Shown: one piece after another, positions 23,818 to 36,345 of the stretch | Layout: each line of letters starts with the position of its first letter | How positions within the stretch are numbered: the stretch's first letter is position 1 | Assembly (NCBI GenBank): GCA_911728455.2 | Contig: OU452228.1 | Location: forward strand, 13,406,104-13,470,103 | DNA length: 64,000 nucleotides | From: Marthasterias glacialis | Taxonomy: Eukaryota > Echinodermata > Asteroidea > Forcipulatida > Asteriidae | Direction of reading: 5' to 3' | The notes under the pieces: model-generated | Databases searched by the model: none | The model's input: the letters and a program-made list of their open reading frames with translations, nothing else | Told to the model about the DNA's origin: nothing | Translations under genes and position numbers: made by a program

Positions 23818-24190
23818 TTCAATTTTTGGGTTAACAAAGAAAAATTGACTAGAATGGGATTTGAACCTGTGACCTCTGGATAAACATGCCGGCACTCTAC
23901 CAACTGAGCTATCCAGCCCTAATGTTGGCGGTCTCCCTATTTTTGTCAATATCTTTGTTCGAGGTGCCAGCCAGAAGCCATACAGGACCTGAAACTGCCA
24001 TATAACCAGAGACCACACCCAAGTCTACGACACAACCTGGGAAGCGTCAGGACAAGGATCACCTTAAGGTGGGAGACCGCCATCATAGGGCTAGATAGCT
24101 CAGTTGGTAGAGCGGGGACACCTTAATCTGGATGTCACACGTTTACAACCCATTCTAGTCAATTTTTCTTTGTTCACCCCAAAAAGTGAG
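23818..24190. mobile_element. Inverted pair of tRNA-derived SINEs
   Basis: Two ~115-130-bp arms in opposite directions, each with an A box TAGCTCAGTTGGTAGAG, a B-box region and the shared end CATTCTAGTCAATTTTTCTT; about 120 bp lie between. The left arm is on the minus strand and the right on the plus strand. Bases around the anticodon differ and the acceptor stems are broken, so neither is a tRNA gene. Confidence 0.8.
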
Positions 24191-24640
24191 TTCAATTTAT
24201 TTACCCAGTCAACTTCCCTTGTGGTTTATTACTTTATATTTATTTATCATTATACTTTGTTGTTCTTTTGGTCCTAGTTTGATAAATTTAATTTGAATCA
24301 TGCTCCTATCTTGGTCGGGTACTCTGACTACCGAGATTCTTGTAGCTCACTGTTTCACTTATCAAATTTATGAAAATGAGCCTGGAGTCAAACATTTTAG
24401 TTTGTTTGCAGAAAATAAGCATTGAGTGTGATCATTGCAATTTCAATCATGCTGGAATCAAGCGCAATATCTTGAAGATAACTGCACTTTGGACAGGACT
24501 ATATCTCAGGATAATTCTATCAGTACCAACTTTAATACCAAGTAGGCTTTCACATTAAGAATCAACTAATTTGGCTGAATATGTAGAACCTGTTAGAAAG
24601 CAAATCTTGCACCAAAATGTCCATGCTTGCAAAAAACAAG

Positions 24641-24728
24641 AACAAACAAACAAACAAACAAACAAACAAACAAACAAACAAACAAACAAACAAACAAACA
24701 AACAAACAAACAAACAAACAAACAAACA
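24641..24728. repeat. (CAAA)n microsatellite
   Basis: About 22 uninterrupted CAAA units. It creates long spurious frames (Lys-Gln-Thr-Asn on one strand, Cys-Leu-Phe-Val on the other). Confidence 0.98.
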
Positions 24729-25019
24729 GCCACAACACAACAATGGGTATTTTGACACTTATTCTTAGTTGTCCATGTTAATAAGGATATGAAATATCTC
24801 AAAACACATCATTACGCTAATTTTAATTAATTGTGCTTATCATATACAGGTGTAAGTAGGGATTGACTAAAAATCATATAATTTGTTATTTTATTTATTT
24901 ATTTATGTAAAAAAAAATTGGGGTTCATGTCACTCTCCAAATGTAAAAGAGTGAAAAACCACTTGTTTTGTCCTATCATACCACTCTTGCAAAGGTCCAT
25001 ATGGTGGACAACTCTTTTT

Positions 25020-25360
25020 TTACAGTGAAAGATTGTTTTTTTCAACTTGAATCAGATTGAACTTTGCTCCAATTTCACTCAAAAAGAGTTTCACTCTCAG
25101 TAGAGCCAAACTGACACCACTCGGGCAAGGTTTCGTTACAGTGAAAGATGGGTATTTTCAACTTGAATCAGAGTGAAATTTGCTCCAATTTCACTCAAAA
25201 AGAGTTTCACTCTCAGTAGAGCCAAACTGACACCACTCGGGCAAGGTTTCGTTACAGTGAAAGATGGGTATTTTCAACTTGAATCAGAGTGAAATTTGCT
25301 CCAATTTCACTCAAAAAGAGTTTCACTCTCAATAGAGCCAAACTGAATGTACTTAATTCA
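25020..25360. repeat. 116-bp tandem repeat, ~2.9 copies
   Basis: Units start TACAGTGAAAGAT at 25021, 25137 and 25253. Copies 2 and 3 are almost identical, copy 1 slightly diverged. Each unit has CACTCAAAAAGAGTTTCACTCT. Confidence 0.95.
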
Positions 25361-25379
25361 ATCATTTGGTTCGGACACC

Positions 25380-25441
25380 AGAGCAATGACTGGGATTTGA
25401 AACTGCCAGAACTTCAGCACTAAACTGCTTGGCCACGACAT
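25380..25441 (-). mobile_element. Truncated tRNA-like SINE head, minus strand
   Basis: On the minus strand it reads TGTCGTGGCCAAGCAGTTTA and AAGTTCTGGCAGTTTCAAATC, the head of the SINE family found in the ARHGEF17 introns. The body is absent. Confidence 0.7.
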
Positions 25442-28400
25442 GTCACATGCTTTAAGAAAAAAAAATGTTTAAACTTCATTAAAACTTGCATAAAAACAAT
25501 ATTCTGTTGTTGTTGATTCTGTGACTACATTTTACATTTTAAGTCAAAGTTGAGGAAATGCCTTAAATGATGTAATAACTCATGACACAAATGTCTTAAA
25601 CTTAACACAGTTTATTTTTATTGTTATTATTTTCTTGGATGATTTGCAACACTCAGACTTTGTCTCAGATTTTGTTGCAACATTTTGACGTTTTGCCCCA
25701 TATTTTCAGAGTTTAGTGTTCTGCAACTCTTGAAATAGTCTCTTGATTTTCAATATGAACTTTCTGTTGAGGTAGCTGGGCTTTATGTAAAGTGGATAAG
25801 AGGAAGTATATTAGAATTGTTACAAACATGGCTTATGTCTGCCCTAGCCTCAGAAGACTATTATGTTCGCTACCCTTACCTGTAAATCGTTTTGTTCAGA
25901 GCAAGGGACTTTAAATTGAATGATTATATTATGTAGCTTAAGTATAAATTGTGCAAATCATACTCCACCAGTCTATCATACTTGTACTTCATCATACACA
26001 GAATACATAATATATTTATATGTTATATGTTTGTGTTCTAAAGCTTATACAAAAAAATGTGTTATATTAGAACCCAATGGCCTGTCCAAAACAGGTTTTT
26101 TCAACTTGAAGTTGTCGGTTTTTAAATGCTAATTTAAATGCTAATTTGCAGTGAAGGCAAATGCGAAGCCAGTAGCCCATATGCAAGTCCCAGGGCGTAT
26201 GACCAGAAATGATGGAAGCGGAAATGATTCTGGGTGAATTCCGAGTCCAACCAACATCGGCAACCAGCATGGCCCGCTGATCTTGAAGCAATACAGTATA
26301 CAACACGTAAAACCTGGCATAGTTACATGTAAACTACAGCACGGCGTCCATCTTGGCGTCTTGATTTCTCTTTTAGCCGTACTCGGTTTCCCCAGATGCA
26401 TTGCGGTATATATTTAAGATCGTGCTTGTGCATATGGGCAATTTGACATCATACAAAGAAGGAATCACTGTAGTTGAACTTGTGCTGAAATGTTTTGCAA
26501 ATGTTTTACAGGGAATCTCCATTTTTGACGTCTCTTTTGATTTGCTTCGCTGTGACATTAGTGCCAAGAAAGAAGGGGCTTTATGACAAGTGGGTGACAG
26601 TGATGGTATTTTAATCAAGTATCCATAGATATTGTTTTATATGAGACGTTATTATGTACTTTTGTGATGGCAATATACATTTTTTTAATCCTAAAGTAAT
26701 TACGATGTTTTATGTATGACAGATTACAGAGCTGTATATGTACAACTAGTCAGGACGATTATATGTAGACACTTAGTCTAGGGTGGATTTTTTCTGGGGG
26801 GGGGGGAGGAAAGAAAAAATGGTTTAAAACCGTATATCATGCAATTTAATCAACTGTTAATCAATGTGTGTCCTTGGTTTTGTTCTAATATGGTGGGATA
26901 GAAAATTTGCGATATTTAATCTAAAACATTGAGAATGTTGGAAAGGGACCATATGTTTATCCGATCTTTCCCCGTTTTTTTGTATAGCATTTTTGTTTTG
27001 TTTTGTTTTGTAAATGAACAAATTATTCTGTGTACAATATTTAATTTAATGGAAACCAAAGGCAGAGTATGCCAGAGTTTTTAATAAGTATTATTAACCA
27101 GGTACTTGATGGAAAGTGAAGAACCATGTAGTTGATGTCAAGTGAACAGACCAGCTAGAAATGGGAGAACAGCAAGATATTTGATGTACATTAAACCCTA
27201 AAAAATGTATTTCTGTGTGTATCCTGGTTGATCATTATTCATAATTATTGTGCTGTGGCTTATGAGGTACCAGATGAACTTGTTTAATTTGATGGCGTTT
27301 ATCCCAAAACAGTTTCATTTCGGGGGTTTAATTTGATTGAAAAACGTTTCGGCTGAGCCAACCCTTGAATATTTGTTTAAGTTTGATTTTGAATGAACAC
27401 GTAACACAAGCGGTAATAATCTGGTGTTAAATCATGGTATAATCATTTCAACAAATCTAAAGGGTTGTGCCTTTCATTTTGTTTTCAGTTGCACTTTAAA
27501 CAGGGATATCCTTGTATCCAAAATATGGTACAATAACATGGGTTTCAATTCAGCCAAAAAGACAAAGGGTGAGACCTTGCATCTTGTTTGAAATTTTGAA
27601 GTTTGGTTAAATTTGATACGAACTGGGGCAATGGCAACAGTATTTTCTTTGGGCGGGTATATGGAAGCCAGATTGCCAACTTGCTGGCTGCTAAAATTCC
27701 CCATTATTAATTTCAATAGACCTTGTGTGTCTGACGTCATGAGTCCCATGGAGATATGTACAACAGCGCCCTCAAAGAGGTCAAAACGACCGTAAGTTTA
27801 CTGTAGGAAAACGGCTATGAATACCCTCTATTAACTAAATTCAATTGAATTGTACAAACAATCCGATTAAGGAGGTGCAAAATGTCCCTTATTTTTGCCA
27901 ACAGATTTTTTGTTTTCTTCCAAAAAGAGAACATAAATACAAGGGAGAGAAACATGTTAAGTTCATATTACTTTGCCTGAAAATGTAACCCAGAAAGGTT
28001 GAGAAAGCACCAAAGAGCATCTTAATCTTCAATTAAAAAAAGATGCCTTTTGATGAAAGAAAGCATTAGCAAAACATTTCACAAATGATGTTTTGCCCAC
28101 AACACAAAAAAGATTTTTACCACTAAGTCATACTCTGCAGCACCTAAAACCAAAAATGAAAATAGGTTTTTTTGATAATATTTTGTTTGGAATAACCTAA
28201 TAAAATCAAACTACTTATTTACACAAACCTTAAAAAGTTCAGAATAGCTATACTTATTGATTAATCGTGTAATTTTAAACTCCTTTTTTTGGTTGTAAAT
28301 TTCAAACAGTGTTACAAAACAAACTACACATCCAATTCAATAGAATTTATGCGTGTGACGTCACTATAAGCATTTAATACTGTAAAGGACACCCTTGCGC

Positions 28401-28442
28401 AGGGGTCAGAACAGGTATAATGCACGTTCAATGCTACGTTAA
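25442..28442. other. Intergenic, no gene seen
   Basis: AT-rich, no exon-like or repeat structure I can defend apart from a poly-G run near 26,800. A small CpG-containing patch at 26,330-26,400 has the YY1-like CCATCTTGGCG, but no transcript can be tied to it. Confidence 0.4.
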
Positions 28443-28658
28443 GGCCATGTCACACGAGACAATTTACAGGCAACCAGTTCCAGGCAATCTCCACTAGGAA
28501 AAGTCATTCACATTTCAGTTTTTTCAATATTTTCTTGTAGATGGTAAGTTACAGCTAGATGAATGTCTGTTTTGCTTGTTTACTGAAGTGTTCCATTTGC
28601 GTGCAGTGCAGTTGGTTGGCTCCAAGTTGCACCTATAAAAATTCCCCTGTGTGACATG
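28443..28658. mobile_element. Harbinger-like MITE, copy 1, right end lost
   Basis: Starts GGCCATGTCACACGAG after a TAA and shares ACAGGCAACCAGTTCCAGGC with the inverted copy at 38986-39199. The right end runs to GTGTGACATG and then turns straight into the 23-bp satellite; the last few bases and the right TAA are missing. Confidence 0.8.
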
Positions 28659-30194
28659 ATCTTTAGACCTCAAAGATCATGATCTTTAGACCTCAAAGAT
28701 CATGATCTTTAGACCTCAAAGATCATGATCTTTAGACCTCAAAGATCATGATCTTTAGACCTCATAGATCATGATCTTTAGACCTCAAAGATCATGATCT
28801 TTAGACCTCATAGATCATGATCTTTAGACCTCAAAGATCATGATCTTTAGACCTCATAGATCATGATCTTTAGACCTCAAAGATCATGATCTTTAGACCT
28901 CAAAGATCATGATCTTTAGACCTCAAAGATCATGATCTTTAGACCTCAAAGATCATGATCTTCAGACCTCAAAGATCATGATCTTTAGACCTCAAAGATC
29001 ATGATCTTTAGACCTCAAAGATCATGATCTTCAGACCTCAAAGATCATGATCTTTAGACCTCAAAGATCATGATCTTTAGACCTCAAAGATCATGATCTT
29101 TAGACCTCATAGATCATGATCTTCAGACCTCAAAGATCATGATCTTCAGACCTCAAAGATCATGATCTTCAGACCTCAAAGATCATGATCTTTAGACCTC
29201 AAAGATCATGATCTTTAGACCTCAAAGATCATGATCTTTAGACCTCAAAGATCATGATCTTCAGACCTCAAAGATCATGATCTTTAGACCTCAAAGATCA
29301 TGATCTTTAGACCTCAAAGATCATGATCTTTAGACCTCAAAGATCATGATCTTTAGACCTCAAAGATCATGATCTTTAGACCTCAAAGATCATGATCTTT
29401 AGACCTCAAAGATCATGATCTTCAGACCTCAAAGATCATGATCTTTAGACCTCAAAGATCATGATCTTTAGACCTCAAAGATCATGATCTTTAGACCTCA
29501 TAGATCATGATCTTCAGACCTCAAAGATCATGATCTTCAGACCTCAAAGATCATGATCTTCAGACCTCAAAGATCATGATCTTTAGACCTCAAAGATCAT
29601 GATCTTTAGACCTCAAAGATCATGATCTTTAGACCTCAAAGATTATGATCTTTAGACCTCAAAGATCATGATCTTTAGACCTCAAAGATCATGATCTTTA
29701 GACCTCAAAGATCATGATCTTTAGACCTCAAAGATCATGACCTTTAGACCTCAAAGATCATGACCTTTAGACCTCAAAGATCATGATCTTTAGACCTCAA
29801 AGATCATGATCTTTAGACCTCAAAGATCATGATCTTTAGACCTCAAATATCATGATCTTTAGACCTCACAGATCATGATCTTTAGACCTCAAAGATCATG
29901 ATCTTCAGACCTCAAAGATCATGGTCTTTAGACCTCAAAGATCATGATCTTTAGACCTCAAAGATCATGATCTTTAGACCTCAAAGATCATGATCTTTAG
30001 ACCTCAAAGATCATGATCTTTATACCTCAAAGATCATGATCTTTAGACCTCAAAGATTATGATCTTTAGACCTCAAAGATCATGATCTTTAGACCTCAAA
30101 GATCATGATCTTTAGACCTCAAAGATCATGATCTTTAGACCTCAAAGATCATGATCTTTAGACCTCACAGATAATGATCTTTAGACCTCAAAGA
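28659..30194. repeat. 23-bp satellite, ~67 copies
   Basis: The unit is AAAGATCATGATCTTT, a perfect 16-bp palindrome, plus the spacer AGACCTC. Copies are nearly identical; the recurring variants are TTCAG for TTTAG and CATAGATC for CAAAGATC. Variant order repeats at a distance of 391 bp (17 units) between about 29,030 and 29,560, showing block duplication inside the array. No unit has unique spacers, so it is a satellite and not a CRISPR. Confidence 0.98.
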
Positions 30195-30872
30195 TGGAAG
30201 TGAACGCATTAGGTCTATATATAAAACACTAAAAATGTCTTTTATCATTTCGGAAAAGAAATGGATTGCTACAATGATACATTAGGTAGAACTCAAAGTG
30301 AGATCTTATGTCACTTAGCTAGAGAGGTTTGCAGAAGCACCATGTAAAATTTTCTTGGGAGTTGTTGTGGCTCTTCAAATACCTAGAACTGCAAAACAAC
30401 TGGAACAAAGGTTAACAATTTACTCTTGCAGTAGCAGAAACAGCTTCACTTAAATGCACTATACAGGATTGGTAAAGCTGATAGCGCAGTGTTCTTACTT
30501 TGTCTTGCATACAACAAACAAACGTGAAAATTTGGGCTCAATCTATCGTCTGAGTCTGGAGAAAATAGTGAAAACCGTGCACACTTTTCAGCATGTTAAC
30601 ATATCCTTAATTTTGATTGTTAAAACCGAAAACAGCAAATTTTTTTTCTTTTTTTTAAGGGGGGTTCAGATACAGTTTTCTCGAATATGACTGCGTTTCA
30701 GAGGGGAATATTTCACAGAAAAACTGGTTCTATTATTATCTTTGTAAACAGTAAATTTTCAGACTGAAACTAAACAATGTTTTTTATCCATGTTTATTTT
30801 ACATGTTAGCAATGTTTTTATTGTGTGTATAACAGGGATAGCCGTGTTAGTCTAACAGATGAAATATAAAAA

Positions 30873-31215
30873 CTGGTAGTGGAGAATGGTGACTGTAAGC
30901 GCAGAAATCGACAGTGAGCAGAGCCATGAAAGTGAGGCTTGGTGGTCTTTTCAGTAAGTATGCCCGGATTGTTATCAGGATGAATCCTGGTAGTGCAGAA
31001 TGGTGACTGTAAGCGCAGAAATCAGCTGTAAGCAGAGCCATGAAATTGAGGCTTGGTGGTCTTTTCAGTAAGTATGCTCGGATTGTTATCAGGATGAATC
31101 CTGGTAGTGCAGAATGGTGACTGTAAGCGCAGAAATAGACAGTGAGCAGAGCCATGAAATTGAGGCTTGGTGGTCTTTTCAGTAAGTATGCTTGGATTGT
31201 TGTCAGGATGAGGTC
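30873..31215. repeat. 114-bp tandem repeat, 3 copies
   Basis: Units start CTGGTAGTG at 30873, 30987 and 31101 and end near TTTTCAGTAAGTATGC. Homogeneous. An open frame runs through it on the minus strand because 114 is a multiple of three; I see no protein family in it. Confidence 0.95.
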
Positions 31216-34200
31216 GGTTGCAAGACGCTTACATCATTATTTTATACTTTATGCCTCATAAAGTGATGGTGACACACCTATATGTTCCGACATATATTAG
31301 ATGTTAATGTTTGCATCTGGGATAAGAATATTATTTGTAATATTAACATATTATACTCAGAGTTCGTAATAATAAACCAAAAACACCAGTTTCTTCGATT
31401 AGTGACAAATGTCACAGCCAAAAGGGGAGGTTTTGTTTTATTTCAAGAAAACAAACACCGGATACCAATTGTTTTGGGCAAACCGGCAAAAAAACACCAA
31501 CACATGCACTGGGTACACCCCCAGGTAAACAATTGGGCACAAAGACCCTGGGCACACACAACCGCCCAGACCAATACACGGGCACCAAAGACCCCTGGGC
31601 TGCAGTCCCAGCTATACCACTTGCAATTTCTTGCACTATAGGGCAGCTTTACCCATTGGACATAAATAACGTTTACAACACCTTCATATAATACCAGTAA
31701 AACCTGATAACAACCAATTTTTCAAAACTTTTCTGACCCATCAACATTCCACCGCGGAAGTCGGTCGGAAGAGCACCCCTGTGAAAACTAAGGGTGCTGT
31801 TGATGTGTCAGACAAAAGTGTAATTAACTTGACCCTAGCTGCCACTAATTAGTTGAATAAATTTGCAAAAGCTTACAATGTAAAGGAAACAGAATGACTT
31901 GTTACTTTGGCTGTCCATTTCCTGAACCAATTTATGCCCACTTATGTGACTTAAATACCATTCAATGTGTCAAACAACCAGCCCTGAAGAGGAGGAGAAA
32001 GGGGGGTGGTGGATGGCCACAAAAATGCTGATTAATTTATTTAATGATTTTGAACACCTCCATTGCAATTGTTGTCTTCATTTTGTATTCTGTAAAAAGT
32101 TTTTGAGGTTGATGGGGGAGGGGGGTGACAGGATGGTAGCAACATGAGAGGGTAGGCAAAATGGGGAGGGGGTGGGAGGATATGGGAGTCAAGATGGAAA
32201 ACTAAATAATAAATAAAAATAAAACATAATTTATTTGTACAAGATAAACCAATTAAGAACAAATTTGAAGTCAACAACAGAATGGGGTTAGAATTGGGAG
32301 GGGGCGTAAGACGTGGAAATTAAGACATTTACTAAAACCAGAAACAAATAACAATCTGCGTTGTAATAAATGGTATCTATCCTGATTTCTGTATAAACTG
32401 TTTTTAGGTGTACAATACAAATCTAGTCATTCACAAATTGTCTCAGAACAACATTTTCAAAACGTAACTTCTATGCATAATGATAACAGTAAGTTTTTTA
32501 TAGTCTTTATAGTCTTTGCTTGAGGTAGGGAGAAATTGTAAGCTTTTACTTGGGTTAACACTTGGAAAAGTACTTATTTGTCAAATTCTCCTAATCTATT
32601 TTTAGCGAAAATCATTCTCTTAATCTGGAAAAAGGCTTGTTTCAATGTTTGATCCATTTTTCAGTGGGGATGTTTTTGAAGGGGTGGCTGTTTCTTCCTC
32701 AACCGTCTTTTAAAAAGTCTCCATAATGATTGAAATCCTTTTTCAAAAAGCTTATTTTAACTAAAAGCCCAAATTTGTTACAATAAATCTTTATTTTGCA
32801 TACCCCTTCTCTTTTACGTTAAAAGTCTTTCTTATAAAACATCGTATCATTGCCATTACGGTGTTGCTTTGATATGCAAATTTTCACTGAGGTTCCCCGG
32901 ATGTTTTGGCGCTCTCATGGAAGAAAAAAATGGCGGACATCAAAAGACAAAAATCTTCTACTCAGTTATTCTACATTTTAGAGCCAATTCGAGCGACGAA
33001 ACTACAGCAAAGTGAACAAAGTGAGTTAAGCATTACTTATAGCATCCCTTGAAAGAACCCTTACAGTGAATGTGAGCTTTCAAACGGTAAAAATGAAGCA
33101 AACATAAGGCTTCACTGTGCGGCGTGGCGGCAACTATGAAACACACGTCACGTGACTTGAAAATATATCCAGATTATTGCAGTTGTACAGTTGTTTAAAA
33201 GGGAAAACCATACCAAATGTTATATAGTTTTTCATAATTTAGAGATAGATATTTGCAGCTTAGCCTGTGAGTGTGTGTGTGTGTGTGGGGGGGGGGGGAG
33301 GGGGGGGCATATGAATTCCCTTGGGGAACTTAACGAACTGCGCGGCCACACACACAGCGCGCGAGCGCAAAACGACAAAAAGGGGGAAATAAAGGCCACT
33401 TTTTTGAAAAGATCTTGTCATAACAAATCAACCGCTTATGCTATCATTTTCGTTCGTTCTCCTTCAGACAGTTTGATTTGTACACTATTCTATCATATAA
33501 ATTGGTTGTTTTTTTAAATATATTTGTCCCCGGCATTTCGTCAAAGTTAAAAAGAAAACCGTTTTCCTCTGCCCATACTCCCGCGTGCAAAGCACAAAAT
33601 GCGCCCTCGAAATATCTCGCAATCATGCTGCATGTTCTCTTGTAACTCGGCAACCATTGTGACGAAACGTTCCGTTCGCGCGGGATACGAAATTACCAAG
33701 CCTTGCCTATTACTATTCCAAAACACATTGCGATTGGTCAACATTAACCACCGGCACTTTGACGATAACTATTTCTTGACCAACCAAAACTTATTTTAGA
33801 AACGTAAAACCGCCTATTGATCACACACGTTTCGTGATAAAACTGCACTGACTAAGTGACAGACATGGTACTTTGGTAGTAGCTCTCCGTATTTAGGTAA
33901 GTTTCTCCTCGTTGAGTCTACCAATTGTATATTTAGTTATATGGTAAGAAAGCTGAAAACTTATAGATTATATTTTGATATTCATTTGGTTATTGATGTT
34001 CCTTAATCTTTAGTAAGAGTAAAAGAAATACGGTACAGAGTTTGGTCTGCAGTCCACAAGCTTGCACAGTGAGCCTGAAAAGTTTTGTTTGACCATTCCA
34101 TTTCGCTTTGGGTATGACCTACTTTTAACACGCACTTTATCAAGAGCGCACAACCGTCATGACCGTTAGTTGTTTCTGTTATTGATGACTGTGATAATAA

Positions 34201-35400
34201 TTTATGGAATAACAATTCACATTTTGTGTCTATTTCCAGAAAATTGTGTACACTTCCTATTTCTTTTCAACAAACTAACTTGAGGGTCAGGGTCATTATT
34301 TATTTGAGTTTTTCATTTATATAAAAATATAATTACCATGCAGCCACCACACTTTTGCTGCCAAACACAACAAATTTCCCCTCATGTATTTTCAATTGAA
34401 GACAAATCCATTAACCTTTAAAACTGAATTCATATCGAGAGAATTAGTTGTTTCAGGCCATATTTCAAGTAACATTATGTATGGACTACTGAGCTTAGCC
34501 TTAGGATTTAATAGGCTTAGGCTTAACAAATTTCATTGCGGAACAAGCATAATGAACAAATCTTTTATTCAATTTTGTATCATAAGGTGATAAGTAAATT
34601 TTATTTGTATACCAGTAATTTTGTTGTGTTCATGTTATTTTTTCTTTAGATGGAATTACGGAAGAACCCAAAACCTGATTATCGCCAGCTATAAAGGGGA
34701 GGATGTGGTACCTCAAAGTCGAAGTGGGTGGTTTGTGAAAGATGATAAACGGCCTACAGCTAAACTTTGGAGATTGGACATTATTGGAGAGAGACTACAT
34801 GAGAATGAAGAACAGATTTGAGAAAAGTAACAAAATGAAAATTGTATAGGCTCCCACAAGGCCCATATGTTTTTACACTCTGTTTTCCAATAAGACTAGT
34901 GAAAATGAGTTACTTGATCAATGGTAATTTCAAATATGATTGTATGCCTGCTGTTTTTATAAAATTTGTTAATTGTATGTTCTCAAAGTTTTAATCTATA
35001 AACGAAGAATATCACTGTTTTCAAGTTCAAGAATTTGTTAAAATGTTTTCATTAGTTCTTTTGAAAAATTCCTGCAGGACAATCAATTCACTTGATTGTA
35101 GGATGTTTTAATCTTTTTAAATGTTGTTCAATAATGTAATACAAATGAATTACTTCAAAAGGTTAAATTTCTGCTAATATGAAAGCTATGGTAAACAAAG
35201 ATTCCTTGTAGAGAAAGATTGAGTTATTTATGCATTATTGTTCTGTGCAATTTTTAACATGTTAATTACATTTCACTTAAGATGAATTAAATGAACCGTT
35301 TGGTGCTAAACTTATTGTTAACAAAGGAATGAAAACGTTATTGGCTAAAATTATTCCGTTTATTGTTTCTCCCCTCATTTTACCCAATCGCTAGAACCTC
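31216..35400. other. Intergenic, no confirmed gene
   Basis: Contains a GT/poly-G run (33,270-33,308) and a CpG-richer patch at 33,540-33,900. Two exon-like pieces occur: an ATG-GCG-GAC start at 32930 with a GTGAGT donor at 33021, and a 170-base open stretch after a T-rich acceptor at 34,650. Their phases do not join into a longer frame. Confidence 0.4.
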
Positions 35401-35559
35401 CCCGTCGGCACAATGGTATTGGCCTTGTTTGTGACAGTGCTGTGTGGGGGGCCGCGCGCGCTGTGTGAGAGCGTGCATTTTTACTTTGTACGTGGAGGAT
35501 GCATTTTGTGTGGGAAATATAGTAATACAATTTTGTGCAAGACAAATTCATATGGACAG

Positions 35560-35745
35560 GAGCCCTTCCCCTCCTCGAGCCCCCCACCCAACCCTGCCCC
35601 TCCTCGTGCCTCCCCCTCCTCATGCCCCCTCCTCGTACTCCCCAAATTAGATCGAAAAAATACACACATAAATGGTGAGAAATATTTAAATAGCCCCCAA
35701 ATTATGTGTTTCCCCCTGCTTGTGCCCCCCCCTCCAAATTGAAAA
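35560..35745. repeat. C-rich low-complexity tract
   Basis: CCCTCCTCG-like words repeat; gives spurious Pro-rich frames. Confidence 0.8.
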
Positions 35746-36004
35746 TTCTGGTTATACCACTGGGGAAAGTGGGGGTGGTAATACTTTAAGTCAGATGATA
35801 CTGATGCTCAGTTAGTCCATAGAGCAAGGGTTAGTCTAAGTAGTGTGGCGAAGGATTTTGACATCCTTAGCCATGGACCCTACACTACAATGCTTGTGTA
35901 ACATTTGGACATTACATGGCAGATGTAGGGTCCAAGTTAGCCCCACAAAACCTTTGACAGCTTATGGGAAAACTTGTAACAAAACTAAAGGAAAATTGTA
36001 AGAT

Positions 36005-36345
36005 AATTTTAAGGAAATCTAAACAGTTTGTTTAGAAAATCTTGTGCAGTTTTAACCAAATTTTGATGAAATTTCTAAATAAGTTTGAAGCATTTTTCAG
36101 CACAGTTTGACACAGTTTCATCCAAATTTTGAAGCAAATTCATCCAAAGTTTGAAGCAATTTCTAGCAAAGTTTGAAGAAATTTATTGCAAAGTTTGTAG
36201 AAAAGTTGGCGCAATGTCAACCAAATTTTGAATCAATTTTTAGCAAAGTTTGACGCAATTTCTAGCAAAGTTTGACACAGTTTCTAACAAATTTTGATGT
36301 AATTGCTAGCAAGGTTGGAGGCAAATCCAAACAAATTTATTTGCA
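36005..36345. repeat. Degenerate ~22-26-bp repeats
   Basis: Around a dozen diverged copies of AGCAAAGTTTGAAGCAATTTCT-like words (each copy shorter than this in matching length), drifting in spacing. Confidence 0.7.

Noticed and set aside
23840-24160. Two functional tRNA genes
   Set aside because: Acceptor and anticodon stems do not pair in either; the similarity extends into shared SINE flanks.
24555-24802. Repetitive Cys-Leu-Phe-Val and Lys-Gln-Thr-Asn proteins
   Set aside because: Frames through a (CAAA)n microsatellite.
28659-30194. CRISPR-like regular repeat
   Set aside because: The units are contiguous with a constant 7-bp spacer and the host is an animal; this is a satellite.
30847-31155. 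Repetitive 102-codon protein on the minus strand
   Set aside because: Open only because the 114-bp tandem unit is a multiple of three.
35375-35742. Pro-rich and Gly/Arg-rich proteins
   Set aside because: Both derive from a C-rich low-complexity tract.
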